64,000 bases of DNA from Gordionus sp. m RMFG-2023 (taxonomy: Eukaryota > Nematomorpha > Gordioida > Chordodea > Parachordodidae): assembly GCF_954871325.1 (NCBI RefSeq), contig NC_088776.1:1441671-1505670 (forward strand), given 5' to 3'. Both the position numbers and the translations under genes were made by a program. Positions 47,098 to 59,530 of the stretch are shown in pieces (within the stretch, counting starts at the first letter, position 1; the number at the start of each line of letters is the position of its first letter). The notes under the pieces are model-generated. The model was given only the letters and a program-made list of their open reading frames with translations. It did not search any database and was not told the origin of the DNA.

Positions 47098-47825
47098 AAC
47101 ATTATAAAAAAAATCATCCAATGTACTATGATTCAGCACGTAGGTGCAAATTATTAAAAATTTAATAAAAGACTATATTATTTAATGATATATAAATGCT
47201 GATTAATATAATAATATTTTATGAAAATCATTGTTCCCGGTTGTTCTTGAGATCACATCCAGAGGATTTGATTATGTAATGGTTTTCGCAACGATTTTTA
47301 TTATAATAGGGTCATTTGGTGACCTACCAACATAAAAATAACAAATTAGTTATTAATTTCTTATGAGAAAAAAAACCAGCGAATTCAACTCTTTTTTTTT
47401 AATAAATGAGTAAATATGAACAAATTTAAAAACTAATTGCGGTGCCGATAGGATAATCATTAATTACTTTGCAGGAAAACCGGACTGATTATAATTAATT
47501 TAATGAGAAAACATTTTTACCGATTCGTGTTTTATAGACTTAAAATATATTTTAAGCCAAATTTTATAACTCTATAAAAAAGTAACTTGGTTACTTATGT
47601 CTTTACATCCTAAAATATATTCACCAGAATAATTTTCTTACAAGAGTGCAACTATTTAATATAATACTAATATGTTTTTTTTGCGTAACTAATGTGAAAA
47701 ATTGAAATTTAATAAAGGTGTGAAAATTCGTATTTTTTTCAAAGTATAACCTTTTACATTTACAGCATTAAATATATTATATTATAATTAGAATATACAT
47801 AGTATTTATTTGGTTAGATAAGTTT
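47098..47825. repeat. segmental duplication, copy 2 (empty sites)
   Basis: Paralogue of 44530-45620 without either family A insertion. Includes hairpin repeat R copy 3 (47235-47340). Confidence 0.85.
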
Positions 47826-48469
47826 TGTGTGTGGTAGATTTTGACTTTAAATAAAAAAATTATGGTAGTATACAAGTTAATCTGGTAGACTTGGCAACCC
47901 TATGTTCAACCCTATAATAAGTACAATAATTAGACCTAGCAAGAATTTTTTTAAACTTTTTAATATGCTAATAATTGGTCAACATTCGTGTTGCAATTTT
48001 TTTTAATGTCCATGATAAATTCTTTTTTTTCTACATATTTTAAAATCATAATTATATTGACGTCATTATAGAAAATCAATCAAAAATCTAACATTCCAAA
48101 AGTTACCATAATTTCGCATATTTTAAAAATGGATGCAGCTACATTTAATAAATCTATAAATAATTTTAGTATTATTATAACAAACAGTAAATAATAAAAA
48201 TAAAAATCATATGTGTTGAAGTTTTTTGGTTTCTTACACTTAAAAAGAGATAATAAAACAATTTTCATAAATTCTGACAAATTTTACTTTAATTGTTGCT
48301 TAGAAAAGGCTATTGTAGACTATGATGATTCAAAGAAGTCATTTTTCACAGTATATTTTTTTTAAATATTATTTTCTCATAGTAAGCCAAATTTTTAATA
48401 AATTAAAATATATGTTTTGTAAAATATAATGTGGCTATAAAATTCAAAACTTTTCAAACAACACTAGCA

Positions 48470-50640
48470 CAGGAAATTTGTTAAAACACTTGATTTCTGA
48501 TCCTAATATTAAAGAATATCTCATCAAAATCGCAAGATTTTTAAAAATAATTTTTATATCCAAACCAAAATTCCAGACAACCTCTAAAAAATTGCTTTTA
48601 TCAAGAAACTATGTGCTATTATGTTGTGCTGACTTATTACCTTTTCAATCAATTGATAATATAGGAATGAATTTTGAATGTATCAAATTTAAAAAAAAAA
48701 TTGATATATTTATCTATAATAGACCTACCTTTATGTCCTTTTTGTTCAATTTAAATGGCATTGGCTGCTGAAGGAGGTTCACAATAGTTGAATTTCATAA
48801 CCATGCTAACAACATGGTTTCACATAGACATGAATGATTTAAATAATATTTGACAATTGCACATTCTTTTGTCCTAAACATCTCTGTTTCTGTGTAGCTT
48901 TACAACCGAGAAAAAAATTTTTAACAAATATATTTTTTCTTGATAAATTCTCCCTAATTTGTTGTCTAATATAAATTAAAGATTAATGTTTTTCTGTTAT
49001 AAATTTAAAATACTTATTTTAGAAATATCAAGTTATCAATTCTAATTCTGATTTGCCAGACAGAACAAAACAAAGCCGTACTGCTCTTAATGTTGTTTAC
49101 TTATATCTATGAAAGCACATGTACAAGAAAAAATATCTCAGGACCAAAATTTTGCTTAATTAATTTGGACAGATCAATACAGAAGAAGAAACTATATTAC
49201 ATTTACACTTCATTTAATAAATGATAATATTGAAATGATTTACTTTATACTTTAGCAACTCATTATATAACCCAAAGACACACAGGTGAGACTATTCTAA
49301 CTGATCTTGGTAAAATAGAAGAGGAATTTAATTTTAAAAAAAGAAAAAAATATTAGAAAAGGGTGTTCGATTAGGTTAATATGACCACCACTTATTTTTG
49401 GGTCATGGTTTAGACAATCTAGTTAATAGATGGTATTAAAAAGGTACCCTTTGTTGATAATCTCATCAAAAGAATTAGATAAATTATTACTGTTCTAAGA
49501 TGTATTACTGCAGAGGTTGAATTTGAATTCGAGGCAGATCAAAGAAAATGCCTAAGTACAATAGATTTAACATCAGACATGTTTGATCTTGATAGCATTA
49601 AGATCCATACCCAGATACCCTTTTTTATATGGAAATATCAATGATATTAATAACAATAATTCCACGCATATAAAAACCTTAAAATTAAATGTCCCAACAC
49701 GTTAGCATAGTATATTTATTATGCTAGAAAGCATATCTGGATTAAATAAAAATTTAATTATTAATGTTTGGAAATGAATTAGGGAACACTTTCTTAAATT
49801 ATCAAACTATGAATCTTATCTGGTAGAAGAACTATTGGCATTTCTTTAAAAATTTAAAGAAACTGTGGTATTTCTTCCAGCACAAAAAGGGCCTACGTTG
49901 AACTTGGCGTTACTTTTTAGAAGTGAAATTGAAACACATTTAATAGTAAATGATAGTGATAGTTCTGAAATAATTTCACTTAAGGAAAATATGCTAAAAA
50001 AACTTGCTTTACGATTTCCGGTTTGTGATCTGCAAGTAATAATATACATGTATATTCATTTATTTATTATTTTTATTTAAAAAATTATCTAGGTATTGGC
50101 TTCTCTCTTTTAGATCCAAGATTTCAAAAATTGACAATTGTGTCAAAGTATATACTAATAGAGAAAAATTGCACAACTTCAGAATTTATAATAAAACATC
50201 TTAAACTTATAGAGAATGATGATATTAAGGTAGTAAATATGGGGACTGAGGATCAAGAGGTATTATCAAATTCAAGTTATTTGACAAAACTGGCAAATAA
50301 ACATTCCACAATTAACAATTATGATTCCACATTAGGTGACTTAGAACAAGAATACCACCTTCTACTTGGAAAACGACATCCACGAGAAATGGGTGTTTTA
50401 AATTTTTGGAGAGAAAAGAAGAGCGAACTTCCCAATCTTTCCAGGCTGGCGAAAAAAATTTCTATGTATTCCGGCGACTAGTACACACCAGTGAAAGAGT
50501 TTTCTCTACCGCTGGCATTATGCCCGGAAAATTTAAATAAAACAATTTTTATTCATGACAAATTATAAAATTGCAAAATCTTTTTTTTTGGATGTATAAT
50601 GAGTTTTCCCATAAATAAAGATTAAAAAAAAAATATGCCA
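48470..50640 (+). pseudogene. hAT transposase (hobo/Hermes-like), nearly full length, degenerate
   Basis: 48478-48771 reads SKPKFQTTSKKLLLSRN and DLLPFQSIDNIGMNFECIKF. Further on come IWTDQYRRRNYITFTLHLIN (about 49170) and a RHTGETILTDLG-like part (about 49270). 49865-50035 has LPAQKGPTLNLALLFRSEIE. A likely GT-AG intron spans 50036-50092, followed by LDPRFQKLTIVSKYILIEKN and VLNFWREKKSELPNLSRLAK. The C-terminal block IPATST-SERVFSTAGI is split over frames near 50470-50520. Motif order and L-D-P-R-F identify hAT. Several frame changes and stops, including one just after the intron, make it a pseudogene. Confidence 0.7.
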
Positions 50641-52378
50641 AGATATGTGTATGTGTAAGTGTATATTTTATTTTTTTTTTAAAAAAAATTATATAAAAAT
50701 TTATTAATAAAATTATTAATAAAATTTTTGAAAATCGCGCCGTTCGCCGATAGTTTCGTCAGCGCACAGGTCTATATATGATACTCTACTCTCTATTCAT
50801 TTTTCTGACTATTCTTGGATATTCACGTAATATTCGACTTCTATTATTATACATCTTTTTATTAATTATAATTTGTAAACTCTTTAAATAATATTTATTT
50901 TATTTATTTTTTTATACCCACGTTCATGTAGATCAGAAATATGGGATGAGATTGAGAACTACAAATGCAAGAACGTATATAAATCGTTAATATTTTATCA
51001 TATTTTCTAATAAAGATATACGATTATTAACAAAGAAAAAAAATACACATTTGGGGTCGCCATCTTTTATTTATCAGCCCTTACTTTGCAAAAAATTAAA
51101 TTCACAAACTTTCTAAACTTTTTTTTTGAAACGATTATATAGAGCATTATTTTTAAAAAAATATAAAAATAAATTACATGTTCAAAATTCTAGATATTAT
51201 TTAATAAAAAAAAGGATTTTGGTTGTAACCTAAGGAGAAAAACATATTCTTTAGAATTTTCTAGAGCTCTAACGCGTTATTTTTTTTAAAAGAAGTAATC
51301 AGTAGCGACTGCTAATTTTTGGAAAGTAGTTTATAAAGCTCGCTACTTTAACAGCATTTAGAATTACTCACAAATAAAAAGAAAATTCAATTTCTATAAG
51401 TATATAAGCTGAAAAAAAAACTGTAGAAGGGATATTATTTGTTTTAAAAATGGATGCGAAAAAATAAAAAATGATAGTAAAGATATATGTATATATTTAT
51501 ATATATAAATACTTTTCCTGTTTATGAATAGAATATATAGTATAATATATATTCTTGCATTTTATTTATTTAAATCTTAGAAATACACTAAAACAAGAAC
51601 TAAGAAGTTAGTTTTAAGAAAAAAAATTAAATGTCTTACAAAATATTGGTATTTCACGGAAATTCGTGTTAAGTCACTTTTTTAAATTTTTTTTAATTAT
51701 AATCGTTGCTATTAATGCTATGAGAATTTGAGGGAACAGTAAAATTATTGTGACTTAACTGATATGAGACCCAGATGAAACAGTTAACTAAACACATATA
51801 ATTACGCAAAACAACTTTTTATTCTTTTATTTAAAAAATTTTTCACACAAAAAAAAAATGATAATTATAATTTCGAAAAACTTTTTATAAATAATACATG
51901 TAACAAAAAAATATATATATCTTTTTTTAAAATAAACATTATGAAATAATTAATAAAAAAACATTTTATGTTTTTTTTTCTTTTTGCATCGTTCATACAG
52001 CCTTTTCTGGTCTTTCAATGATAGCCGTCGCAGTATTGTTGTAAGTTTATTGTTAAACTTAAGATTGGTGGAATAGATAACTTAAAAATTTGTATCGGTG
52101 AATTAAGTGAGAAAGAGATGAAGAATTGATTTTGGTAGCATGCTATATAATAGAGATTAGCCGATCTTTAAGCTTGAGGTTTAAGCGATGGGACATCAGG
52201 GAAACGCATCAGGAGATAAATAAAAGGAAAGTTATTCCTTGAGATACGAGAATCAATGGGTTAAAGCTCAAAATGGATAATAAAAAGTAAATCGGGGATG
52301 TCTCAAACCACTATGTTAGGAGTTTAACGTATCCTGACCATTTTATTAAATCCATTTTATGATATTTTTGGTTAAATC
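50641..52378. other. AT-rich sequence, no gene seen
   Basis: A block at 51290-51365 (AGTAGCGACTGCTAATTTTT, GCTCGCTACTTTAACAGC) resembles the inverted subterminal region of the hAT at 19269. It may be a hAT end remnant. Nothing else supported. Confidence 0.45.
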
Positions 52379-52593
52379 TAGTGTTAAACGTTTCAATTTT
52401 AGTCGATTTTTTTAAAATGGTTTAAATCAATATTTTATCTCGAAAACATTACACAAGCCCGAAAATTTTCCTCATACATGGACATCTATCTATCAGATAA
52501 ATCTCGAAACGTAGTCAATATTTTTCTGACTCTAAAAATATTGAGTAAACCGTTTTTAAAAAATAGACTTACGAAAACCGTTTAACAACACTA
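52379..52593. mobile_element. hAT-type MITE, family B
   Basis: TAGTGTTAAACGTTTC at the left and CGTTTAACAACACTA at the right; AAATATTGAGTAAACCGTTT inside. Flanks GTTAAATC (52371-52378) and GTAAAATC (52594-52601) agree at 7 of 8. Confidence 0.8.
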
Positions 52594-52829
52594 GTAAAAT
52601 CTTTTATTCCTTTCTTTATAAATGGTAAGAGGGATGGAAAATTTAAAAATGGGAATTAAGCCCAAAGCGGGAAGAATGCATGAAATGTCCAAAAAACTAT
52701 TTTTAGGAGTAGAGTTAACTAATTAAAGAAATAGTGGAGAAAGATATTGCTGTGATTACGTCTACTTAGGAATCTGATTTTCTCTTGGGTATTTTAAAAT
52801 TGTGAAGATTGGCAATGGGTGAATTTAGT

Positions 52830-53420
52830 TTCAAAGATCCCGATTTAGTGGGGTTGTGAGAAGGAAAATTCAAAGTTGAGGGAAAAATTTGTTAAAGTTT
52901 TTTTAATTTTGTGGGAGAAATATGAAAATTGCGGGAAAAAATTATTTTGATAGATATTAACAAAGTCAGTAATGTTTTGTAATAAATTTTCAAAATAGGT
53001 AATAACAGATACATGCTCGCATATTATTCTTCAAAGTGGGGATTTATCGTTTATTAAGAAAAAATTATAACCCACTTCTCCAATGCTTTTAGGAAGTATT
53101 CTGGAGAATCGTCAAAAAAATGGTGAGCATAAAAATGTCCCCAAACGAGATATCATTATCTACCGGTATTTTAAAATATATTTTATGAAATATCAAAAAC
53201 CATAGATTGATGGTTTTTGCTCCAAGGTCATAACATTTATACATTTGTAAATAGAATTATTAAAGATTCAAAACTTATCGGGTTATAAATTTAATTCGTA
53301 TTTGGGTTGCGTTGAACTAGCTTATAATGATATCATATTGGATATTCAAGAAAAATTAAAACAAGGGTGAATATCATAAGGGGTAAAAAGGTAAAAATGA
53401 GTGTTTTTAAATTTTTAAAT
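52830..53420 (-). pseudogene. fragment of the composite-type hAT family (ZNF862-like)
   Basis: The reverse complement of 53000-53290 matches 14261-14520, including the phrases ATGACCTTGGA, AAACCATCAAT and AACGATAAATCCCCA. 52870-52950 repeats GGGAGAAATATGAAAATTGCGGG, the subterminal style of 11857 and 15883. Only non-motif parts of the transposase are present. Confidence 0.55.
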
Positions 53421-53739
53421 AATAAAAATCTAATTTAACATGTTTTTTTTTAATAGCTGCAAAAGCTTTCTCATGGCAAGGTTGGAAACCAAATATTATA
53501 AATATAAATATATATTTTTTCATATAATATGAGGTTTTGGTTTGAGCCAAATTATAAAGATAAAATTTTTCTCATTTCATTAAAAATTATATTTAAAAAA
53601 AAATTTCTGGTAAATTCATTTCAAAATACCAATTTTTTTAAAATTAAATCATAAAATAATACCAAAATTTTTGCATAGATATTCCTATAATAACTCAATC
53701 AAAGATGGGGGGAAGGGGGGGGGAGGCTTCCCTTTAAAA

Positions 53740-54170
53740 ATCTACATATTTTTGCAAATAAGCTAATCAAAAAAACCCCATATAAACAATAAATTAAAAG
53801 GTGAAATGAAGTGAAAGTTAATCATTTTTATAAAATAAATGACATAAAGAAATAAATATTTTAGCCAAAGAAATATTCCATATTCTTGGAGATTCATTCG
53901 AAGAAAAGTTTGCATCTATTCTGGTGAAATTTTAAAGCTTAGATATAATTTTTAACGGCCAAATCGTTATTTGGCCCTTTTTCAAGATATGCATAGTTGA
54001 GATTTTTAAGAAGGCATAGCTCTTTGCTAAATCTATGAAATAATTTTTCTAGAATTATTTTGAAATGGACAAGTAGAATTTGAAAAGTGAAATTAGATAG
54101 ATAAAAAAATATATTGTCCCAAATTCTGATCATATGTTTAGCTTACACAAATTTAAAGATCACTAAAACT
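53740..54170. repeat. duplicated segment without microsatellite
   Basis: Paralogue of 54829-55880. ATGACATAAAGAAATAAATATTTTAGCC runs on uninterrupted at 53839, whereas the other copy has the AAAAG tract at this point. Confidence 0.75.
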
Positions 54171-54274
54171 CCCTCCCCCATGTCATTCATCCTATCTTCA
54201 AAGAATGAGACCATAATCAATATATACACATACACAATTTGTTTAAACATATATATTAGACACAGGCGAAGGTT

Positions 54275-54525
54275 ACTAAATTTTATTTTATGAATTATCC
54301 CCTTTCTCTCTCATTCTCTCTTCTCCTCTTTCGTAGATTTAATCCTGAAATTTCCTAAATTTATAATATAAAGACTTAAATTTTCAGGGAAGTCAAGCCA
54401 AAGGTTTTTATAAATTATATTTTATGAATTATCCTTTTTCTCCCATTCTCTCTTCTCTTCTTCTTTCGTAGATTCAATCCTTAAATATTATAAATCAATA
54501 ATAAAAACTTAAATTTTCAGGAACA
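54275..54525. repeat. tandem duplication of about 120 bp
   Basis: Two copies of ATTTTATTTTATGAATTATCC, TCTCTCATTCTCTCTTCTC, TTTCGTAGATT-AATCC and ACTTAAATTTTCAGG. Confidence 0.8.
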
Positions 54526-54828
54526 CGAAGAATTTCAAGTGGTTACAATACAAGTATGGCATTGTTAGAAAATATTTTTAAAAAAAAATTATTTTTATAA
54601 TTTATGATACGTCATCAGAGACAAAATTCTGAATTAGACGAAAAAAAATAAGAAATTATATTTTGCCTCTAATATCTTTCAACAGTTTATGGTTTGGTTA
54701 AAAAAACTCTGATAAATCCATTCATAATGTTAGTTATTTATTTCTAAGCTTTGGTTGTAGTTTGTCCGGCTTTCGGCAAGCAGAATTAAGCTGGGAAGAG
54801 GGGGGATCTTTTGCTAATATCATTTTTT

Positions 54829-55880
54829 AGCTGATTAAAAAAAGCTCATAATCTCCACTCACCCTCCCCCCCCTAAAACAATCTGTCGCTATATACAATA
54901 AATAAGTGAAAGTAATCATTTTTATGAAATAATGACATAAAGAAAGAAGGGAAAAAAATATAATAAGAATAAGATAAGTAAAGTAAAGAAAAAGAGAAGA
55001 AAAGAAAAAGAAAAGAAAAGAAAAGAAAAGAAAAGAAAAGAAAAGAAAAGAAAAGAAAAGAAAAGAAAAGAAAAGAAAAGAAAAGAAAAGAAAAGAAAAG
55101 AAAAGAAAAGAAAAGAAAAGAAAAGAAAAGAAAAGAAAAAGAAAAGAAAAGAAAAGAAAAGAAAAGAAAAGAAAAGAAAAGAAAAGAAAAGAAAAGAAAA
55201 GAAAAGAAAAAGAAAAGAAAAGAAAAGAAAAGAAAAGAAAAGAAAAGAAAAGAAAAGAAAAGAAAAAGAAAAGAAAAGAAAAGAAAAGAAAAGAAAAGAA
55301 AAGAAAAGAAAAGAAAAGAAAAGAAAAGAAAAAGAAAAGAAAAGAAAAGAAAAGAAAAGAAAAGAAAAGAAAAGAAAAGAAAAGAAAAGAAAAGAAAAGA
55401 AAAGAAAAGAAAAGAAAAGAAAAGAAAAGAAAAGAAAAGAAAAGAAAAGAAAAGAAAAGAAAAGAAAAGAAAAGAAAAGAAAAGAAAAGAAAAGAAAAGA
55501 AAAGAAAAGAAAAGAAAAGAAAAAAAGAAGAGAAAAAAAATATGGAGATGAGAGGGAATAAGAAAAGTTAGGGGAAGCTTATTAGCCTTTAAAAAGCAGC
55601 TAAATAAATATTTTAGCCAAAAAAATATTCCATATACTTGGAGTTTCATTCAAATAAAAGTTTGGTTCTATTCCTGTGAAATCTTAAAGCTGATATAATT
55701 TTTTATGTCTAAATCTTGATTTTGCCCCTTATCAAAATAAGGTATGGTCGAGATTTTTAAGATTTTTTTTTTTGAATTATTTTGAGGTGGACATATATAA
55801 ACTTGAAAACGATCGAATAAAATTTTAAAAGTGGATTTGATAGATAAATATTGTCCCCAAACCATGATCAATCAAAAGTT
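54829..55880. repeat. duplicated segment with microsatellite expansion
   Basis: Paralogue of 53740-54170, split by the AAAAG tract and resuming at TAAATATTTTAGCCAAA (55603). Confidence 0.75.
54986..55530. repeat. (AAAAG)n microsatellite
   Basis: More than 100 pentanucleotide repeats, nearly all purine on the plus strand, with single extra A at about 55139, 55209, 55265 and 55332. The Phe/Leu/Ser-rich minus-strand open frame over it is a by-product. Confidence 0.95.
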
Positions 55881-56137
55881 TATCTTTCAAATTTATGAGA
55901 TAATAAATTCCTATACAGATAGTTATCAAAAAACATTAGAATGTATACTAGCCCCTTTCGTAGATACACTGGGCGGTTCATCGAAAAGAATTGGATAGCT
56001 TATGGAATAGCTCGAAAACTGTTCACAAGGATCTTTCCCTTCTTGGCTATATTGTTTCTGAGAATAGGGGTTATAGGATAAAAGAAGAAAATTCTCGATT
56101 GGAAAAAAGAGCTGACTGTAACTAACCGCCAGAAAAA

Positions 56138-57166
56138 TTGCCGAATCAATATTCTTTAAATTACAAAGATAAAATAAAAAGAATTGTAAAAAATAAAATA
56201 AACATTATGAATGATACGAGAGAATCAAAAAAGGCGACTAATTCATCGTGTACCGGCTATTCCAATAATAAGGAAGAAGGTCTAGTTAATAAAGATATAG
56301 CTGGTAATGCACACTCAATTCATAATCCGAATCCAATTATATATTCACTTGCTAATCCTACAGACCAAAAAAATATTCCAACTAGCACTATGATAATATT
56401 AGAAAAGAAAGGAAAGGAAAGGAAAGGAAAGGAAAGGAAAGGAAAGGAAAGGAAAGGAAAGGAAAGGAAAGGAAAGGAAAGGAAAGGAAAGGAAAGGAAA
56501 GGAGGAAGGAAAGGAAAGGAAAGGAAAGGAAAGGAAAGGAAAGGAAAGGAAAGGAAAGGAAAGGAAAGGAAAGGAAAGGAAAGGAAAGGAAAGGAAAAGG
56601 AAGGAAAGGAAAGGAAAGGAAAGGAAAGGAAAGGAAAGGAAAGGAAAGGAAAGGAAAGGAAAGGAAAGGAAAGGAAAGGAAAGGAAAGGAAAGGAAAGGA
56701 AAGGAAAGGAAAGGAAAGGAAAGGAAAGGAAAAGGAAAGGAAAGGAAAGGAAAGGAAAGGAAAAGGAAAGGAAAGGAAAGGAAAGGAAAGGAAAGGAAAG
56801 GAAAGGAAAGGAAAGGAAAGGAAAGGAAAGGAAAGGAAAGGAAAGGAAAGGAAAGGAAAGGAAAGGAAAGGAAAGGAAAGGAAAGGAAAGGAAAGGAAAG
56901 GAAAGGAAAGGAAAGGAAAGGAAAGGAAAGGAAAGGAAAGGAAAGGAAAGGAAAGGAAAGGAAAGGAAAGGAAAGGAAAGGAAAGGAAAGAAGGAAAGGA
57001 AAGGAAAGGAAAGGAAAAGAAGGAAAGGAAAGGAAAGGAAAGGAAAGGAAAGGAAAGGAAAGGAAAGGAAAGGAAAGGAAAGGAAAGGAAAGGAAAGGAA
57101 AGGAAAGGAAAGGAAAGGAAAGGAAAGGAAAAGGAAAGGAAAGGAAAGGAAAGGAAAGGAAATTAA
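56138..57166 (+). other. open frame of unknown nature running into the GGAAA tract
   Basis: A 342-codon open frame whose first codon is TTG, so the first ATG is only at 56207. About 88 codons of ordinary composition (for example NDTRESKKATNSSCTGY and NAHSIHNPNPIIYSLANP) precede repeats of KERKG. The upstream bases in the same frame also look coding-like (KELDSLWNSSKTVHKDLSLL, about 55980), with one stop between. No family was recognised. It could be the decayed end of a gene or element extended by chance through the tract, since a 5-base repeat of this sequence has no stop in any forward frame. Unlikely to be a real 342-residue protein. Confidence 0.25.
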
Positions 57167-57185
57167 AGGAAAGGAAAGGAAAAGA
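56402..57185. repeat. (GGAAA)n microsatellite
   Basis: About 155 pentanucleotide repeats over nearly 0.8 kb with few interruptions (56504, 56596, 56730, 56762, 56990, 57015, 57130). All-purine plus strand. The long reverse-strand frames are by-products. Confidence 0.95.
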
Positions 57186-57189
57186 GAAC

Positions 57190-57950
57190 ACAAAACAAAT
57201 ATAATCATGCTTGTAATATCAATGCTAGAATTTGTAATCTTTTTATTACCGGTCTCAGTTTTCATGATGATATTCGACTTTTATTTAGAGGATTTGCTAG
57301 AAAAAGATTTTTCATTCGCTATTTGTAACTCATTAGAATATTTGTATGTTTCACTCACCTTCTATTTAAATCTAATATTCAATGGCGGATTTCGTCAAAA
57401 CTATGTCGATATATGTAAATAGATTTGTAAAGTGCATAAATGGATACTACAAAATGTTATATAGATATGAAAGATGGTATTTTATTAAACATATACTATT
57501 TTACAATAAAAGTAGCTGTTAAATTTTTTATTTTGTAAAATTTAAAAAAAAATATATGAAACAAATTTTTTTTTCCCCTCAAAAGCTTAAATTTTTGGTC
57601 CACTTGGATTTTGATAAAGATTTTATTTTTATGTATTGCCAATGAATAACGTAAATAGTATCATTTTATAAAACAACATGTCTCTTTTAGTGAAATCACA
57701 AAATTGAATTGTAAAAACCATAGCAAAAGAATTTTTTGATGTATTACTTCGAATTATACATTTAATTCAATGTTATAATATATAAAAAAAATGGCATTTA
57801 TATTTTGAATCGGAAAATTATAATAGATGACCAAATCATTGGTTGCCCAAATGAAGTAGTTATTTTTAAAAATTTAATACGAATATGAGTCTTATATTAA
57901 GATGCAGCTAGCATACAGACTTTTTCCAGCATTTATTCTAAAGCTTAGGC
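57190..57950. other. sequence after the GGAAA tract, no gene recognised
   Basis: A 71-codon frame (57207-57422, MLVISMLEFVIFLLPVSVFM) is hydrophobic and continues the style of the preceding region, but no family or start context supports it. Confidence 0.4.
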
Positions 57951-57956
57951 TATAGG

Positions 57957-58312
57957 CGCAATTAGTACGCACTTTTTGGTTTTAATACCTCAATCCCTTT
58001 GGTAAACAATATAAATATTTTTTAAAAAAGTTATTAGCAAAATAAGAATGTATCTAAAATTAGCAACCCAGACACAAAGGAAAACGTAGAAACTAATAGC
58101 GATTATAATAAAAAATAAAATAAATATATATATAATAAAATTTCCTATTATTTATAAAAAAAAATTAATTGTTTTTTATGTATCGTATTTAAAATATGAG
58201 ACTCGATGTCTATGGCTTGTAGCTTTGATAAAAATTAAAACGATTATTTTTTATAATTAGGTCCTAGGTTTGAGGCGAATGTTTAGTAAGATAATACCAA
58301 CACTAATTGCGC
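57957..58312. mobile_element. candidate MITE with GCGCAATTAGT ends
   Basis: An 11-base perfect inverted repeat (GCGCAATTAGT at 57957, ACTAATTGCGC at 58302) bounds about 356 bp of non-coding sequence. No clear target duplication was found. The class is unknown. Confidence 0.35.
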
Positions 58313-58644
58313 TTTTATACTTATAAATAGAAAAGGTTAAAGTCTCTGGAAAGTATCCCCTGTTTTTTTTTCTATTCATCCCATAATTTATAACATATTA
58401 TCTTTAATGTAAAATTTTTAAAAAAATATATACGAATTTTTAAGTGGATTTTTTCACTCGTTTTTTTTTTTAAATGGAAGAGAAAATTTTGAGAAAATTT
58501 TATAGGAATATAAAATTAAGGAGGAGGGTGTCATTGAATTAAAAAGAAATGTAAGCAAATAGTTGTATAGATATAAAACATATATAAATATTTTGAAAAA
58601 CTAAATTTTTCCCCTAATCATATTTTTTTTTTCATCTCCATGTC

Positions 58645-58811
58645 CGGAGTTGTTAAAGGATCTAGATACAAGTATCTAGTTCCTGTATCTAGATATTAAA
58701 ATGTGGTATCTGTATCTAGATACATTTTTGATTAAAATATCGGTATCTAGATATTATTTAAGACGATGTCTGTATCTAGATCCATTTAAAAAGTATCTTT
58801 TAACAACTCTG
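58645..58811. mobile_element. hAT-type MITE, family A, copy 6
   Basis: CGGAGTTGTTAAAGGATCTA to TTTTAACAACTCTG. Flanks TCCATGTC and GCCATGTC agree at 7 of 8. Many ATCTAGAT-type motifs. Confidence 0.85.
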
Positions 58812-59530
58812 GCCATGTCTATGCCCACTATAAGCTAGATTTGGCGATTATAAATATTTTAAAGTTGGAATAAATTTTTTTATGGTGTTTGTGCCAGCAT
58901 CATAGACGCCCTATGCGCGTCATAGGCTGCGTCATTACTCGTGAGCTCAAAGGAGGATTGAAGACAATAAATAAAATAAAATTATATAAAATTAGTCTAC
59001 CTAATAAAAATAATTACTATCAATTTTAAAATTGCTTGGCAAAGTGTATTTAAAAAAAAAATCCCTTGCCCCAAATGATGATGACACAAGATTATTAAAT
59101 ATTTTAAAAATAAGCGCCATCTGAAGGACATTATTTTGTTATAAGACATGTATTTATATATTTTTTTTAACACAACGCTCAGTAAATAGTTATTTATCAT
59201 AATAAAATATTTAAACTATTAAATCAGATTTTATAAATAAATAATTCTAAAAAAAAAATCACTTGAATAAAGAACCTTTATATGTAACCTATTTAGCAAA
59301 GAAAGTAATTGTCATGATTAAAAAAAATTTAAGATAAAATTATAGAAACCCCTAAACACACCTCTTAATCTCACTCTGTATAGTGATTAGTACTTATGCG
59401 TTGTGTACCTAAATGGTCACGTCACAATTTTTGAAAAAATAAATAAATACCCTATACTCTCAAAAATATAACTTAACCTTCCAAAGAATCCCTTCTTAAT
59501 AATTAAATAAATACCAACAGTAACCATTAC
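58812..59530. other. AT-rich sequence, no gene seen
   Basis: GCGCCATCTGAAGGACATTA at 59112 is one of four similar motifs in the window. No reading frame supported. Confidence 0.5.

Noticed and set aside
54873-55649. Minus-strand frame of 258 codons rich in Phe and Leu
   Set aside because: Translation of the AAAAG tract, with no independent coding evidence.
56388-57265. Two long minus-strand frames rich in Phe, Pro, Leu and Ser
   Set aside because: Translation of the GGAAA tract; a pentanucleotide repeat is open in several frames by composition.
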